Below are positions 44,892-53,750 of a DNA stretch of 64,000 bases, piece after piece (positions within the stretch are counted from its first letter, which is position 1; each line of letters starts with the position of its first letter). Made by a program: the position numbers and the translations under genes. The notes under the pieces are model-generated. The model did no database searches and had not been told where the DNA came from. It saw only the letters and a program-made list of their open reading frames with translations. The stretch is from an uncultured Woeseiaceae bacterium (lineage in GTDB: Bacteria > Pseudomonadota > Gammaproteobacteria > Steroidobacterales > Woeseiaceae). The stretch is from assembly GCA_945787845.1 (NCBI GenBank), contig CALZJH010000006.1, positions 62,001 through 126,000 of the forward strand. Reading direction: 5' to 3'.

Positions 44892-47146
44892 CGCGCCCTC
44901 AACCATCTTCCCGGAATGGACCTCAGGATGGCGGGCAGGAAGATCAGGTCGGACACCAGCGCAGCTGCGGCGATAAGCGCGATCAAGCCGCCAACCTGGC
45001 GTGTCGGGAGAAAGCCGCCGAGGATCAGCGTGGCGAATCCCGTTGCAAGCAACACGCTCGTCACCATTACCGGCTGGCCAACCTCGAGCAGCATCGACCT
45101 GACAGACGCTCCAACCCGGCCTGTACTTCTCCAGTGACGATCGAATGCGGTCATCAGGTGCACCGTGTCATCGACCACGATTCCCAGGGCAACGGCGGCG
45201 ATCGTGACTGTCGCCGGGTTGAGCGGAATGTCGAGAATCGTCATCGCACCCAGCCCGATCGCAATCGGCAGCAGGTTCGGGACCATCGCGACCAGGCCCA
45301 GCACAACCGACCGCAGAAGCACGATCATGATTAGTGACACGACGGCCAGGGCGACGGAGAAACTCCGCAGCTGGCTATCGAGCAAATGCGACTGCATCCT
45401 GCTCGCCAGGAGCGCCTGGCCCGTCATGTCCACGGTCACCCCCGATCCCCCGAAGGTCTGTGCGATACGATGGTCGATCGCGGGCAGTTCTTCGATGATC
45501 TCCTGAGCAGAAGTCAGTGGAACCCGGGCGGCGATTCGAGCCTGGGTGAAGTCCGGCGTTACCCAGGCGTCGAGCTGCGCATCATCCCGCAGCCTGGCCA
45601 GCAACTCGTTGGTCAGGAATCGTGTCCGCGGCAAAGCGAATCCCTCATCTCCCGCGTCCCTCGCGATACGCGCCGCCTCTTTGACGAAGTCTGCAACTGA
45701 CGTGGCGCGTGCGATCGTGGTGTTGGCCACCAACCAGTCCTGCAGGCCTTCCATACGCCGAAGAACCTCGGGCTCATTGAGCAAGCCTTCGGGTGATGAC
45801 AACAGGAACTCGAGCGACAGCGCTCCCCCGAACGCGTTGTCGATGCGCAGCGTATCGACGCGAATCGGATCGTCGTGACGAATCCAGGACATCGGGTCGA
45901 GACCTGACTCGACCCGGGTCGCCTGCCAGATGAAGCCAACCCCGGTCAGCAGCGCGAGCAGCACGATTCGCCGGGGATGTTTCGACGCGACAATATGCAC
46001 CACTTGCAACAGTCGCTGCACGATTGAGCGAGCGACAGTGGATCGACGGCTGCGTATCGTCCGTCGCATGAGCAGCATGATGGGCAGGAACGTCACGCTG
46101 ACGACGAACGCTGCAAACACGCCGACGGCGGCAGTGATTGCGAACTCGTGCACGGGCTTGAGTTCGCTCACCAGCAGCGACAACAAACCGATGACCGTGG
46201 TGATGCTCGTATAGAAGCAAGGTTTGATAAGGCGCTCGACGCTGTCGATGACGGCCGCCCTGTTGCCGAGGCCGCTCTCGAGATTGAGCACGTACCTCGC
46301 GATCAGGTGTATGGAGTGCGCTACCCCGACGGCCAGAATCAGCGGAATGAGAACGACCGAGATCACGGTCATCTTCCAGCCCGCAGCTGCCATCAACCCA
46401 TGCGCCATGACAACGGCGATGCCGACGACGCCAAGCGGTATCAGCGTCAACCGCAGGCTCTGAACCAGGCCATAGGCGAAAACCGCGATGACGAGGATCA
46501 TCGCGGGTACCAGTATCTGCAGATCCTCGCTGTTGCGCCTGGCACCCGCCTCCCCGAGGACAGGCGCGCCTGCGATCGCGTATTCGACGTCGATGCCGGC
46601 TGTCGCTTCACGGACTATGCTGCGCAAGCCGGTTACGAACACGTGCTTGTGCGCAAACGTATTACCTTCGCGCGCATAATGGATCACAACGGCAGTGGCC
46701 GAGTTGTCGGGGGACAAGAGAAGCGCTCGTTGCAGCGGACTGGCGAGCATTGCCGACCGATATTCGGGCGCATCGATGCCACCAATGCGACGCGCTGCAG
46801 CAGAGTGAGTCAGGGACTGGACGTGGTCCGCAAACCTGAGCTGCGAGGCCGCTTCCGATATCCGGTCTATGGCGGCGAGAACGTCAGGCGCGAGGACATC
46901 ATCGGCAAAGATGCCTGCGATGACTATTTGATCTGACCTGAACGTCTCGGTGAAGTGATCGTAGATCGCGAGGCTCGGGTCTGTGTCGAGAAACCAGGAT
47001 TCGATTGAGTTATCGAACTCGATCCTGGAAATCGCAATGATCGATAGCACCATCAGGGCGGCCAGCGTCACCAGGATCGCCCAGCGATTCCTCACCAGCA
47101 GCTGAGCGTATCGGACGGACACCTTCCCTCCCGCGACGGTTCGCAC
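44858..47146 (-). CDS. RND-superfamily (MMPL/SSD-type) exporter
   Basis: The 762-residue protein has two repeats, each with one membrane helix (about 25-43 and 385-402), a periplasmic domain and a five-helix bundle. The sterol-sensing-like bundles include VAVGVAHSIHLIARYV (about 282) and ALGIVVDDTVHLMTAFDRHW (about 665), the GVxVDxxIHL-type proton-relay signature. Size and layout match MMPL/HpnN-like exporters of lipids or hydrophobic molecules rather than AcrB. GTG at 47146 or at 47122 (after GGGAGGGAAG) may be the start. It converges on the GH3 gene. Confidence 0.87.
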   Translation of the reverse strand: MRTVAGGKVSVRYAQLLVRNRWAILVTLAALMVLSIIAISRIEFDNSIESWFLDTDPSLAIYDHFTETFRSDQIVIAGIFADDVLAPDVLAAIDRISEAASQLRFADHVQSLTHSAAARRIGGIDAPEYRSAMLASPLQRALLLSPDNSATAVVIHYAREGNTFAHKHVFVTGLRSIVREATAGIDVEYAIAGAPVLGEAGARRNSEDLQILVPAMILVIAVFAYGLVQSLRLTLIPLGVVGIAVVMAHGLMAAAGWKMTVISVVLIPLILAVGVAHSIHLIARYVLNLESGLGNRAAVIDSVERLIKPCFYTSITTVIGLLSLLVSELKPVHEFAITAAVGVFAAFVVSVTFLPIMLLMRRTIRSRRSTVARSIVQRLLQVVHIVASKHPRRIVLLALLTGVGFIWQATRVESGLDPMSWIRHDDPIRVDTLRIDNAFGGALSLEFLLSSPEGLLNEPEVLRRMEGLQDWLVANTTIARATSVADFVKEAARIARDAGDEGFALPRTRFLTNELLARLRDDAQLDAWVTPDFTQARIAARVPLTSAQEIIEELPAIDHRIAQTFGGSGVTVDMTGQALLASRMQSHLLDSQLRSFSVALAVVSLIMIVLLRSVVLGLVAMVPNLLPIAIGLGAMTILDIPLNPATVTIAAVALGIVVDDTVHLMTAFDRHWRSTGRVGASVRSMLLEVGQPVMVTSVLLATGFATLILGGFLPTRQVGGLIALIAAAALVSDLIFLPAILRSIPGRWLRARQESEPPGPAK

Positions 47147-47165
47147 TCAAAGCCCTTGCCTTCAC

Positions 47166-47747
47166 CTATTGTAGGCGCCTAATCACCTCGGTCACATCCT
47201 GGCGCGATTGCGTAGGCGTAATCTTCGGATAGCCATACCAGAGCATACCGACAACAAACGCGTCTTTTTCCTCGACGCCGATAATCCGGAAGAAGCGCGA
47301 GTCCCGCGTAATTGGGCCCGTCGTCCACTTCGATCCAACACCAGCCTTCCAGAGGTACAACATGAAGTTCTGGACAGCCGCAGAACATGCCGCGTAGTCC
47401 TCGCGCTCGCGAAGCTCATCTTCGTTGTGCTGGCACGTAACGATGATCCATCCGGGCTTCTCGCTCCAGGTATTGCGCTTGTGTTCACCCAGCTCGGCAC
47501 CCTTCTCGCTACCGACCATCTCCGCACACAAGTCGATGATACGTGCGATGGTCTCCTTGCCCGGCAAGATGAAACGCCAGGGCTCGGATACATAGTGGTT
47601 CGGCGCCCAGGTTGCGACTTCGATCGCCTCGCGCACGAGCTCGTCCGGCACCGGCGTCTGGATGTACTGGTCGACGGTGCGGCGTCCGCGGAGAATGCGA
47701 GCGAATTCGCGCAACTCGTGCGTCTCATAGCTGGGCGTCTCCTTCAT
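47166..47747 (-). CDS. Nitroreductase-family FMN oxidoreductase
   Basis: The 193-residue protein is a minimal nitroreductase domain: RGRRTVDQYIQTPVPDELVREAI (FMN phosphate Arg pair RR), VATWAPNHYVSEPWRFI, then VQNFMLYLWKAGVGSKWTTG. It resembles the small YdjA-like group. It reduces quinones or nitro compounds with NAD(P)H; the physiological substrate is unknown. It lies 16 bp downstream of the cytochrome b561 gene and 20 bp upstream of the RND gene in the same orientation, so all three may share a transcript. Confidence 0.88.
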   Translation of the reverse strand: MKETPSYETHELREFARILRGRRTVDQYIQTPVPDELVREAIEVATWAPNHYVSEPWRFILPGKETIARIIDLCAEMVGSEKGAELGEHKRNTWSEKPGWIIVTCQHNEDELREREDYAACSAAVQNFMLYLWKAGVGSKWTTGPITRDSRFFRIIGVEEKDAFVVGMLWYGYPKITPTQSRQDVTEVIRRLQ

Positions 47748-47763
47748 CAGGTGCGCTCCAGGA

Positions 47764-48324
47764 TCATGGCAATGCCCTGCCCCCGCCGTGCGTCATACGG
47801 CGCAGCACGTCGTTCTTCAGGATAAAGTGGTTGTACAAAGCGCCGATCACATGCACCACGAGCAGGATCGCAATCGCCCGCCACGAATACTCATGCACTT
47901 CCTCCCAGAAATGATGCGCATCACTGCTCTTTGCGATCGGCAGGTGCAGCTTGAAAAGGCCGAAGAACGGGATGCCGGAACCGGCCGTGGCAATCGTCAT
48001 GACCCCGGAGATCAACTGCGCAAACACGGCGATGTACAGGCCCCAGTGCACGAGCGTCGCAGACAGCTTCTGCCATGCTGGAAAGCCATCAGGGTGGCCC
48101 GGTGAGTCATTTATTCCGCGCCAGACGATGCGCAGCGTCATGAGACCGAAGATAACGGTGGCTATTGAGGCGTGGATCATCCTGATAAAGGCCTTTTCGT
48201 CGCCCCGCTCCATTTCCGCCTGCTCGAGGCCAAGGTAAACCAGCACGAAAATGCCGATTGCAATTATCCAGTGCAGCCCTTTCGCAAGCGAACCCCATTC
48301 CGTTGTTGTATTTCGCAGTCCCAT
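47764..48324 (-). CDS. Cytochrome b561-type di-haem membrane protein
   Basis: The 186-residue protein has four membrane helices with the expected haem His ligands: LHWIIAIGIF (helix 1), RMIHASIATVIF (helix 2), LVHWGLYIAVF (helix 3) and VVHVIGALYNHF (helix 4). It matches prokaryotic CybB-like cytochrome b561, which oxidises quinol or superoxide at the inner membrane. The gene directly precedes the nitroreductase. Confidence 0.92.
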   Translation of the reverse strand: MGLRNTTTEWGSLAKGLHWIIAIGIFVLVYLGLEQAEMERGDEKAFIRMIHASIATVIFGLMTLRIVWRGINDSPGHPDGFPAWQKLSATLVHWGLYIAVFAQLISGVMTIATAGSGIPFFGLFKLHLPIAKSSDAHHFWEEVHEYSWRAIAILLVVHVIGALYNHFILKNDVLRRMTHGGGRALP

Positions 48325-48361
48325 GTCTTTTTCCTTTCAGGGAATTTGAAGAAATCCGTCT

Positions 48362-49648
48362 CTAGCTGATATCAGCTCTCTCGTTATAAATACGGCCGAG
48401 GCGTATTGCCACGAGCATCCATACAATTGCAATACCGCCGATGACCACGGCGATACCGGTAAGGCCCAGTCCCAGCTTGTCAGCGAGCAGCGTGAACACC
48501 CATGCTGTGAGGACGTCGCCACCCCGGTAGACGACCACATCGATGACGGGCTTCGCCTTGAAGCGCTTCTCCCGATCGAGCACCGTAAACAGCATTTCCC
48601 GACTCGGTCGCGTAATCGCATAGTTGCCCACACGGCGGCCGATCTGGAAGATTGCCAGGACCAGGAGGACTGGCGAGGCCACCAGCGCGATTATCCCCAA
48701 AGCCACCAAACCCGGGACCATGGCCAGCGCGGTTTGCATGCCGAACTTGCTCACTATCCGGCTGGTTAAGAGGGTTGCCGTAAGCAACGTCAGGACATTC
48801 GTCGCGATCTCAATCCAGGACCAGACTTTGGCGCGAAACTCGAGTGAATATGCGCGCGTGAGGTCCTGCAACTCGAAATACACGAATGTATTGATCGTCA
48901 CGTAGAAAAGAATAAAAGCGCAAATCCACAGGAGGTAGCGGTCCGAGAACAAGACCGAAAATCCCGAGAACGGATTCGTGCCGAGTGCCTGCTGTGCACT
49001 CAGATCTACCGTTGTTTCCTCGTTGTGCAGCTGCGATGTCTTCAAGTGCCGCAGAATCGGGATAACGAAAACCGGCACGATCAGCAAGCCTGCCGACATC
49101 AGCAACAGCCCATTAGCACCCAGTCGATCAACGAGAGAAGCAGTGATGATAGGGCCGACGAGCGCCCCGACTGTCGTGCCCGCCGCGATGACGCCGAAGA
49201 CCCTGCGGGCCTGTCTCTTATTGAACACGTCGGTCATGAAACTCCAGAAGACCGACAGGTTGAACAGGCTGAACACACTGACCCAAACGTAGAATCCTTT
49301 GTTAACTAACGTTGGGTCGGAGACGTTTGTGCGTACCAGGAACAGGGCAAAGAAAGTCAGCGCAAAGAAGACGTAGACACTGGGCACCATTCTCCGGAAA
49401 CTAAAGAAAGTCAGAGCTGCGCCGTAAGCAGCGACCGCGAGCAGGCTGAGCCCAAAGTTGACCGTCCAGGTGGTGGCAAGACCGACATTGCCCCAGTCGC
49501 CGCCCAGCGCATCCCGAAGCGGTTTCAGGATCGAATACGATGTCATCAGGACGAAGACAAGCATGAACGACAGCAGCACTGCGACGACTTCGTTCTTCTC
49601 TATCTTTGCGACAACCGCGAGCAAGCTTTTCGAATTCGATTCGCTCAT
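48362..49648 (-). CDS. MFS-like carrier of the ATP/ADP-translocase-related group
   Basis: This integral membrane protein of about 428 residues has 11-12 helices. The segments SYSILKPLRDALGG near the N-terminus, FWSFMTDVFNKRQARRVFGVIAAGTTVGALVGP (about 125-155; core RRVFGVIAAGTTVGALVGP) and RPSREMLFTVLDREKRFKAKPVIDVVVYRGGD (about 325) are characteristic of proteins annotated as NTP/NDP exchange (Tlc-like) or the related MFS group found in free-living bacteria. The true substrate is uncertain. ATG 49648 (MSESNSK) is chosen over one 9 bases upstream. Confidence 0.8.
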   Translation of the reverse strand: MSESNSKSLLAVVAKIEKNEVVAVLLSFMLVFVLMTSYSILKPLRDALGGDWGNVGLATTWTVNFGLSLLAVAAYGAALTFFSFRRMVPSVYVFFALTFFALFLVRTNVSDPTLVNKGFYVWVSVFSLFNLSVFWSFMTDVFNKRQARRVFGVIAAGTTVGALVGPIITASLVDRLGANGLLLMSAGLLIVPVFVIPILRHLKTSQLHNEETTVDLSAQQALGTNPFSGFSVLFSDRYLLWICAFILFYVTINTFVYFELQDLTRAYSLEFRAKVWSWIEIATNVLTLLTATLLTSRIVSKFGMQTALAMVPGLVALGIIALVASPVLLVLAIFQIGRRVGNYAITRPSREMLFTVLDREKRFKAKPVIDVVVYRGGDVLTAWVFTLLADKLGLGLTGIAVVIGGIAIVWMLVAIRLGRIYNERADIS

Positions 49649-49737
49649 ACGCCCCACTCGCGATTACGGGAAAAGGCTGGAATCATGTCGGTCTCCGTGC
49701 CTGAAAATGCCAGCACGAAGCCTATCACTTGCCGACG

Positions 49738-50412
49738 TCAGTCTGCAGCAGCGATTGCCCGCGCAGCAGCCAGAAGTTCGTCCGCCGGCAACCTCACCTT
49801 GTAGTCGGGGTTGACGAATGTGAAGGCGATAACACCGTCGCGCCCGATGGCGAAGACGGCAGGAACCGGCAGAACGCCATGTCGGTCCATCGACGATTTG
49901 GTGTAACCGTCGCCTTTCTTGTTGACGTAGTTAATGGCGCGCTGCGACGCCTTGAAAGCAATACCGAGCGCGATCGACGCCTGTGCGTCGGCATCCGACA
50001 ATATGGTGTAGTGGAGCCCTGCAATATCTTCCTGCGCCTCGCTCTCGAGACTCTCGTACAGCAACTCCGGTCGATCACCACTCAGGAACAACACGTCGAT
50101 CCCCAGGGACTGAATCTCGGGAATCACATGGCGCATTTCTGAAAGGTACACGTTGCAGTAAGGGCACCAGCCACCGCGGAAGACCAGCAGCATGACGGGC
50201 TTGTCCAGGTTCTGCGGATCGAATTCGACCGGACTGGAATCGACCGCCGCAACGACAAAGCGGGGTGCAGGATCGCCGACGCCCAACGGTTGTACCTGCT
50301 CAGCGGACGCGGCAATCGGCACGTCCGCGTGGCCGTGACGAATCGCCGTGCTGCAGACGAGGCTAAAGGTTAGAACAGCGGCCAATGCCAGCGGGATCAA
50401 TGAACGTGTCAT
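49738..50412 (-). CDS. Exported AhpC/TSA-type redoxin
   Basis: The 224-residue protein has a signal peptide (about 1-29) and a peroxiredoxin-like thioredoxin fold with GGWCPYCNVYLSEM (WCxxC, about 85-90), followed by LFLSGDRPELL and GVLPVPAVFAIGRDGVIAF. The CPYC motif resembles the selenoprotein-like peroxiredoxin subgroup with a redox-active Cys pair. It probably acts in the periplasm on peroxides or thiols. It is monocistronic by spacing. Confidence 0.85.
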   Translation of the reverse strand: MTRSLIPLALAAVLTFSLVCSTAIRHGHADVPIAASAEQVQPLGVGDPAPRFVVAAVDSSPVEFDPQNLDKPVMLLVFRGGWCPYCNVYLSEMRHVIPEIQSLGIDVLFLSGDRPELLYESLESEAQEDIAGLHYTILSDADAQASIALGIAFKASQRAINYVNKKGDGYTKSSMDRHGVLPVPAVFAIGRDGVIAFTFVNPDYKVRLPADELLAAARAIAAAD

Positions 50413-50496
50413 GCGGTACTCCGGTTATTTGCTGAGGAGACCGCAAATGCGTCCACTTTATTACTCGAGCTGCTACCCCAGGCTGGCGCGAGACAT

Positions 50497-52449
50497 CTAG
50501 ATCGCTTTTTCGAGGAGATCGTCGCCACGAATGTGGGTGACGCCGCGGCAGCGCGCCTTGGCCCGATACATGGCCTGGTCAGCTTCACGGAGGAGACCGG
50601 TTAGCGTAGTTGCGTTGTCCGGGTAGAGGGCGAGGCCAATACTCGCTTTGCAGACCAGCCTCTGGCTGCCGATGTTGTAGGGCTCTTCCAGTGACCGGGT
50701 CAGGCGCTTCGCGAGGCTGTCGGCGACTTCCGAGGTCACATCCGGAACCAGAGCAACAAACTCATCGCCGCCCGGGCGGCCGATAATGTCGCAGGACCGC
50801 AGGTTCTTCATGAGACGCTCTGCCGCGATCTTGAGCAGCTGGTCGCCGATCTCATGGCCAAATTCATCGTTGATTGCCTTGAATTCGTTCAGGTCGATGA
50901 ACAACAGTGCGCCCTTGGCATCGTCGCTGCTCTCGGTCAGGCGACTTGCGGCATCCTGCTCGAAGCCACGGCGATTGCGCAGCCCCGTCAGCGGGTCCGA
51001 CGCCGCGATCGATTCCATGTAGTGTTCTTTGGCCTTGCTATCGGTTATATCGACAATCGTTGCAGCAATATCATCACCCACAGGTTCGCAGATAACGCGC
51101 AGCCAACGTGCCGACCCGCCGGTAAGCTGGCGCACTTCTACCTCCAGGCTCTTGCCGCTTTCGGCCGATGCCGAGAAGCGCGTCACGACATCCTCGACAT
51201 CACTGTCGTCCATGCCTTTAACCGCGCGTCGAATCACCTGCGTGGCCGAACAATCGAACAGGTCATCAACGTTCGAATCGAGAAAGCGCGCGGCGGCCGC
51301 GTTCGCGAATATGCTGCGCAGCACCGTGTCGCCGCTATCATCGTCGGTTCGGCTGAACCGCACGATACCGTTTACCGAATGATCGATAAGCGTGCGCAGA
51401 AGTTTTTCACGCCGACGCACCTCAGTCTGTGCTTTCTCGACATCACTGACGTCACGAAACATCAGTACGTGGCCACCGCGCGCAGTCGCGCGACTGGATT
51501 CGATGGGTGAGACCTGCACATGAAGGAAGCGACCGGTCGTCGTCATCATCTTCTGCGGCTCGCCACTTTCAAGCGCCTCGTATACTTCTGGTGAATCTTC
51601 CCCAAACAAATCCCCGAGTGGCGCGCGGAGCGCCTGCGCCTCGTCTACGGAGAGCATACTCTCGGCGGTGTGGTTCAGGCCCATTATCCTGCGCTGGTCG
51701 TCGATAACGACGACCGGGTCCTGCATATTCTGAAATACGGTTTCGTAGGCAAGCGGCGAGAATTCGATGATCTGTTCGCCAAGAATCAGCCACGCGTACA
51801 CCGGCAACATGGCAGCGAACACGATTGGTACGTAGGAAATCGTATTGGATCCAACACCGACATCGTAGGCGGCGGTCGCAACGAGGGGAGCAATACAGGC
51901 TGCGGCGAGCAGGAACAGACCACGGCGATGGGCCGGGGCAACGGCCGAACTGTGCGACACCAGCGTATACAGGGCCGCGCCAAATACCGCATAGCTGTAT
52001 GGCAGGTGCCCGAACAGGAACCAGGGCCCCCAGCTAACCGGATGAGTCAGGAACTGGCCGGCGTCGTTGGTGAACGGTCCGTACCACATCAATTCGTGAT
52101 ACTGGTTGGTCGCCGCGAGCAATACCGAGACGACTGGAATGATCAACATCAGTGCCAGTCTCGATACCGGTGTCTCCGCGCCCGTGTACTCGCGAAAGCA
52201 GGTATAGGCGACGATCGGGACGAACGCGGTGCCGATGAAGTGACCGGTGCGACCCAGGGAAAACAGGGTAAAGCTCTCGGAAAGCATCTCGACAACGCCA
52301 CCCATTACCCAGAAACTGATGACCACAAAGAGGACGCCGATCGGGACACTACCCACTTCGCGTTTGGTCATTACCATTCGCAAGCCCATCAGCGCATAGC
52401 AAACCGCGCTGAAGAGCAGCAATCCAGATAATGCGAACTCCAAACTCAT
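50497..52449 (-). CDS. Diguanylate cyclase: 7TM sensor, PAS, GGDEF
   Basis: The 650-residue protein has an N-terminal seven-helix region (about 1-225; histidine-kinase 7TM-like), two PAS domains (about 235-350 and 355-475) and a C-terminal GGDEF domain. The active site GRPGGDEFVAL is intact, and the inhibitory I-site RSCD lies exactly five residues before it, so feedback inhibition by c-di-GMP is expected. It makes c-di-GMP at the inner membrane in response to an unknown signal. No EAL domain. The gene stands alone. Confidence 0.93.
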   Translation of the reverse strand: MSLEFALSGLLLFSAVCYALMGLRMVMTKREVGSVPIGVLFVVISFWVMGGVVEMLSESFTLFSLGRTGHFIGTAFVPIVAYTCFREYTGAETPVSRLALMLIIPVVSVLLAATNQYHELMWYGPFTNDAGQFLTHPVSWGPWFLFGHLPYSYAVFGAALYTLVSHSSAVAPAHRRGLFLLAAACIAPLVATAAYDVGVGSNTISYVPIVFAAMLPVYAWLILGEQIIEFSPLAYETVFQNMQDPVVVIDDQRRIMGLNHTAESMLSVDEAQALRAPLGDLFGEDSPEVYEALESGEPQKMMTTTGRFLHVQVSPIESSRATARGGHVLMFRDVSDVEKAQTEVRRREKLLRTLIDHSVNGIVRFSRTDDDSGDTVLRSIFANAAAARFLDSNVDDLFDCSATQVIRRAVKGMDDSDVEDVVTRFSASAESGKSLEVEVRQLTGGSARWLRVICEPVGDDIAATIVDITDSKAKEHYMESIAASDPLTGLRNRRGFEQDAASRLTESSDDAKGALLFIDLNEFKAINDEFGHEIGDQLLKIAAERLMKNLRSCDIIGRPGGDEFVALVPDVTSEVADSLAKRLTRSLEEPYNIGSQRLVCKASIGLALYPDNATTLTGLLREADQAMYRAKARCRGVTHIRGDDLLEKAI

Positions 52450-52596
52450 CGAACCGTGACCTGATTTAACGAAATCCCGGGGATAATTTTAGGGTCCGCA
52501 GGCGCAGGATTCTTTCGACTACTTCTCAAGACAGGCACGCAGTCGCGCGATATATGGTCAAAATACTGTGATGCAGTACCGAGGAAAAAAGCTAAG

Positions 52597-53631
52597 CTAT
52601 TGAATAAAAGACATTTTTTCCAGAAACGCTTTTCGACCCAACGCATCAAGCAAATCGAGGAATCGTGCTGCGCCATCCTCGTCAGCCAGCGCCTTTTGTC
52701 GATACGGATCGTCCTGCCCGCGTGCCGACAGACGCCAGTAGAGCAGCGTAACCGTCGTCGCAAGGCGGGCTCTCACCAGATCGAAAAGCAAATCTCGCTC
52801 GAGCGCCTGTAATGGCCTGTGCGAGTGATAGGCAGCCACGAACGGCACAATGAGGTCGGCAGGGTCCGATGTGAGCACCCGTAGATAGGACGCCGCGATT
52901 GCCACATCAAAAATCAGCGGCGCTTTGACGATATCGCCGAAATCAATAAACCCGATACCGTTGTCCGTTAGCAGCACGTTGCCGGGATTAGCGTCGCCGT
53001 GAATGATCTGCGCTCGCAGTCGGGGTAGTTTCGGCAGTACGCTATTTTCGAAATCATCAACCGCGCGAGCAACGCGGACCCTGATATCTGCATCATCAAT
53101 GCATGACAAGAGATCCCGCAACTCGGCGGCACGCTGCAGGTCCCACAGTAATTCAGGACGCTCCCCCGGATGCGAGAACCCGTCGAAAGCCCGATCGAGC
53201 CGGGCGAGCGCCGTACCCAGATCACGAGCGATGCCTTCATCCAGGGGCTTCGACTCAAGCGAAATGCCGTCCACCCACGTCACGACTCGCAGCCGATAAG
53301 TGCCGCGCTCATCAGAAATGCCGAACGACGTTTCGCCAGCCAGCGTCTGGCGAACCTGCGGGACAAACACGTCATTTGCCTGCTCGAGGTATCGTAGCGC
53401 GTCGATCCGAAAATCCGTCGCCACAGGTTTCTCAAATCGGCTCGTGACTTTTACGACGTAGCGACTACCACACGCGGAACGCAGCATGAAGTTCTGGTCT
53501 CGCTCACTGACCAGCGGCAAATAATCCCCCCTGAGGCCGAACGCCGTTTCCACGGCATGGGCAACATCGTCGACCGTCAACGACGGGGGCTCTCCCTTGA
53601 TGGCGGCCATGGCGGCAGATTCCTGCTTCAT
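52597..53631 (-). CDS. APH-fold phosphotransferase (kinase)
   Basis: This protein of about 344 residues has an aminoglycoside-phosphotransferase/choline-kinase fold. The catalytic loop IIHGDANPGNVLL and the metal-binding GIGFIDFGDI (DFG-like) are intact; the N-lobe contains FMLRSACGSRYVVKV with the ATP Lys. The sequence resembles the hydroxylysine kinase/homoserine kinase II type. Starts at ATG 53631 or 53610 are both plausible. It is divergent from the AlbA_2 gene. The substrate is unknown; nothing indicates antibiotic resistance. Confidence 0.82.
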   Translation of the reverse strand: MKQESAAMAAIKGEPPSLTVDDVAHAVETAFGLRGDYLPLVSERDQNFMLRSACGSRYVVKVTSRFEKPVATDFRIDALRYLEQANDVFVPQVRQTLAGETSFGISDERGTYRLRVVTWVDGISLESKPLDEGIARDLGTALARLDRAFDGFSHPGERPELLWDLQRAAELRDLLSCIDDADIRVRVARAVDDFENSVLPKLPRLRAQIIHGDANPGNVLLTDNGIGFIDFGDIVKAPLIFDVAIAASYLRVLTSDPADLIVPFVAAYHSHRPLQALERDLLFDLVRARLATTVTLLYWRLSARGQDDPYRQKALADEDGAARFLDLLDALGRKAFLEKMSFIQ

Positions 53632-53750
53632 GACGGCAGTGTCGCGAAAGCCGCAGACACTGTAAATGGGACCAAAACCTGGACGGCGCCTCAAAACTGT
53701 CGATTGGGTCGCGTTCTGTTGAACATAATTGGGCAAAAATTACCTCATCC

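Noticed and set aside
44858..47146. RND protein as an AcrB-type multidrug pump
   Set aside because: It is about 760 residues rather than about 1,040, and has no adjacent membrane-fusion or outer-membrane channel gene; it fits the MMPL/SSD branch.
52597..53631. APH-fold gene as an aminoglycoside-resistance determinant
   Set aside because: Similarity is to small-molecule (choline/homoserine/hydroxylysine-type) kinases, and there is no resistance context.
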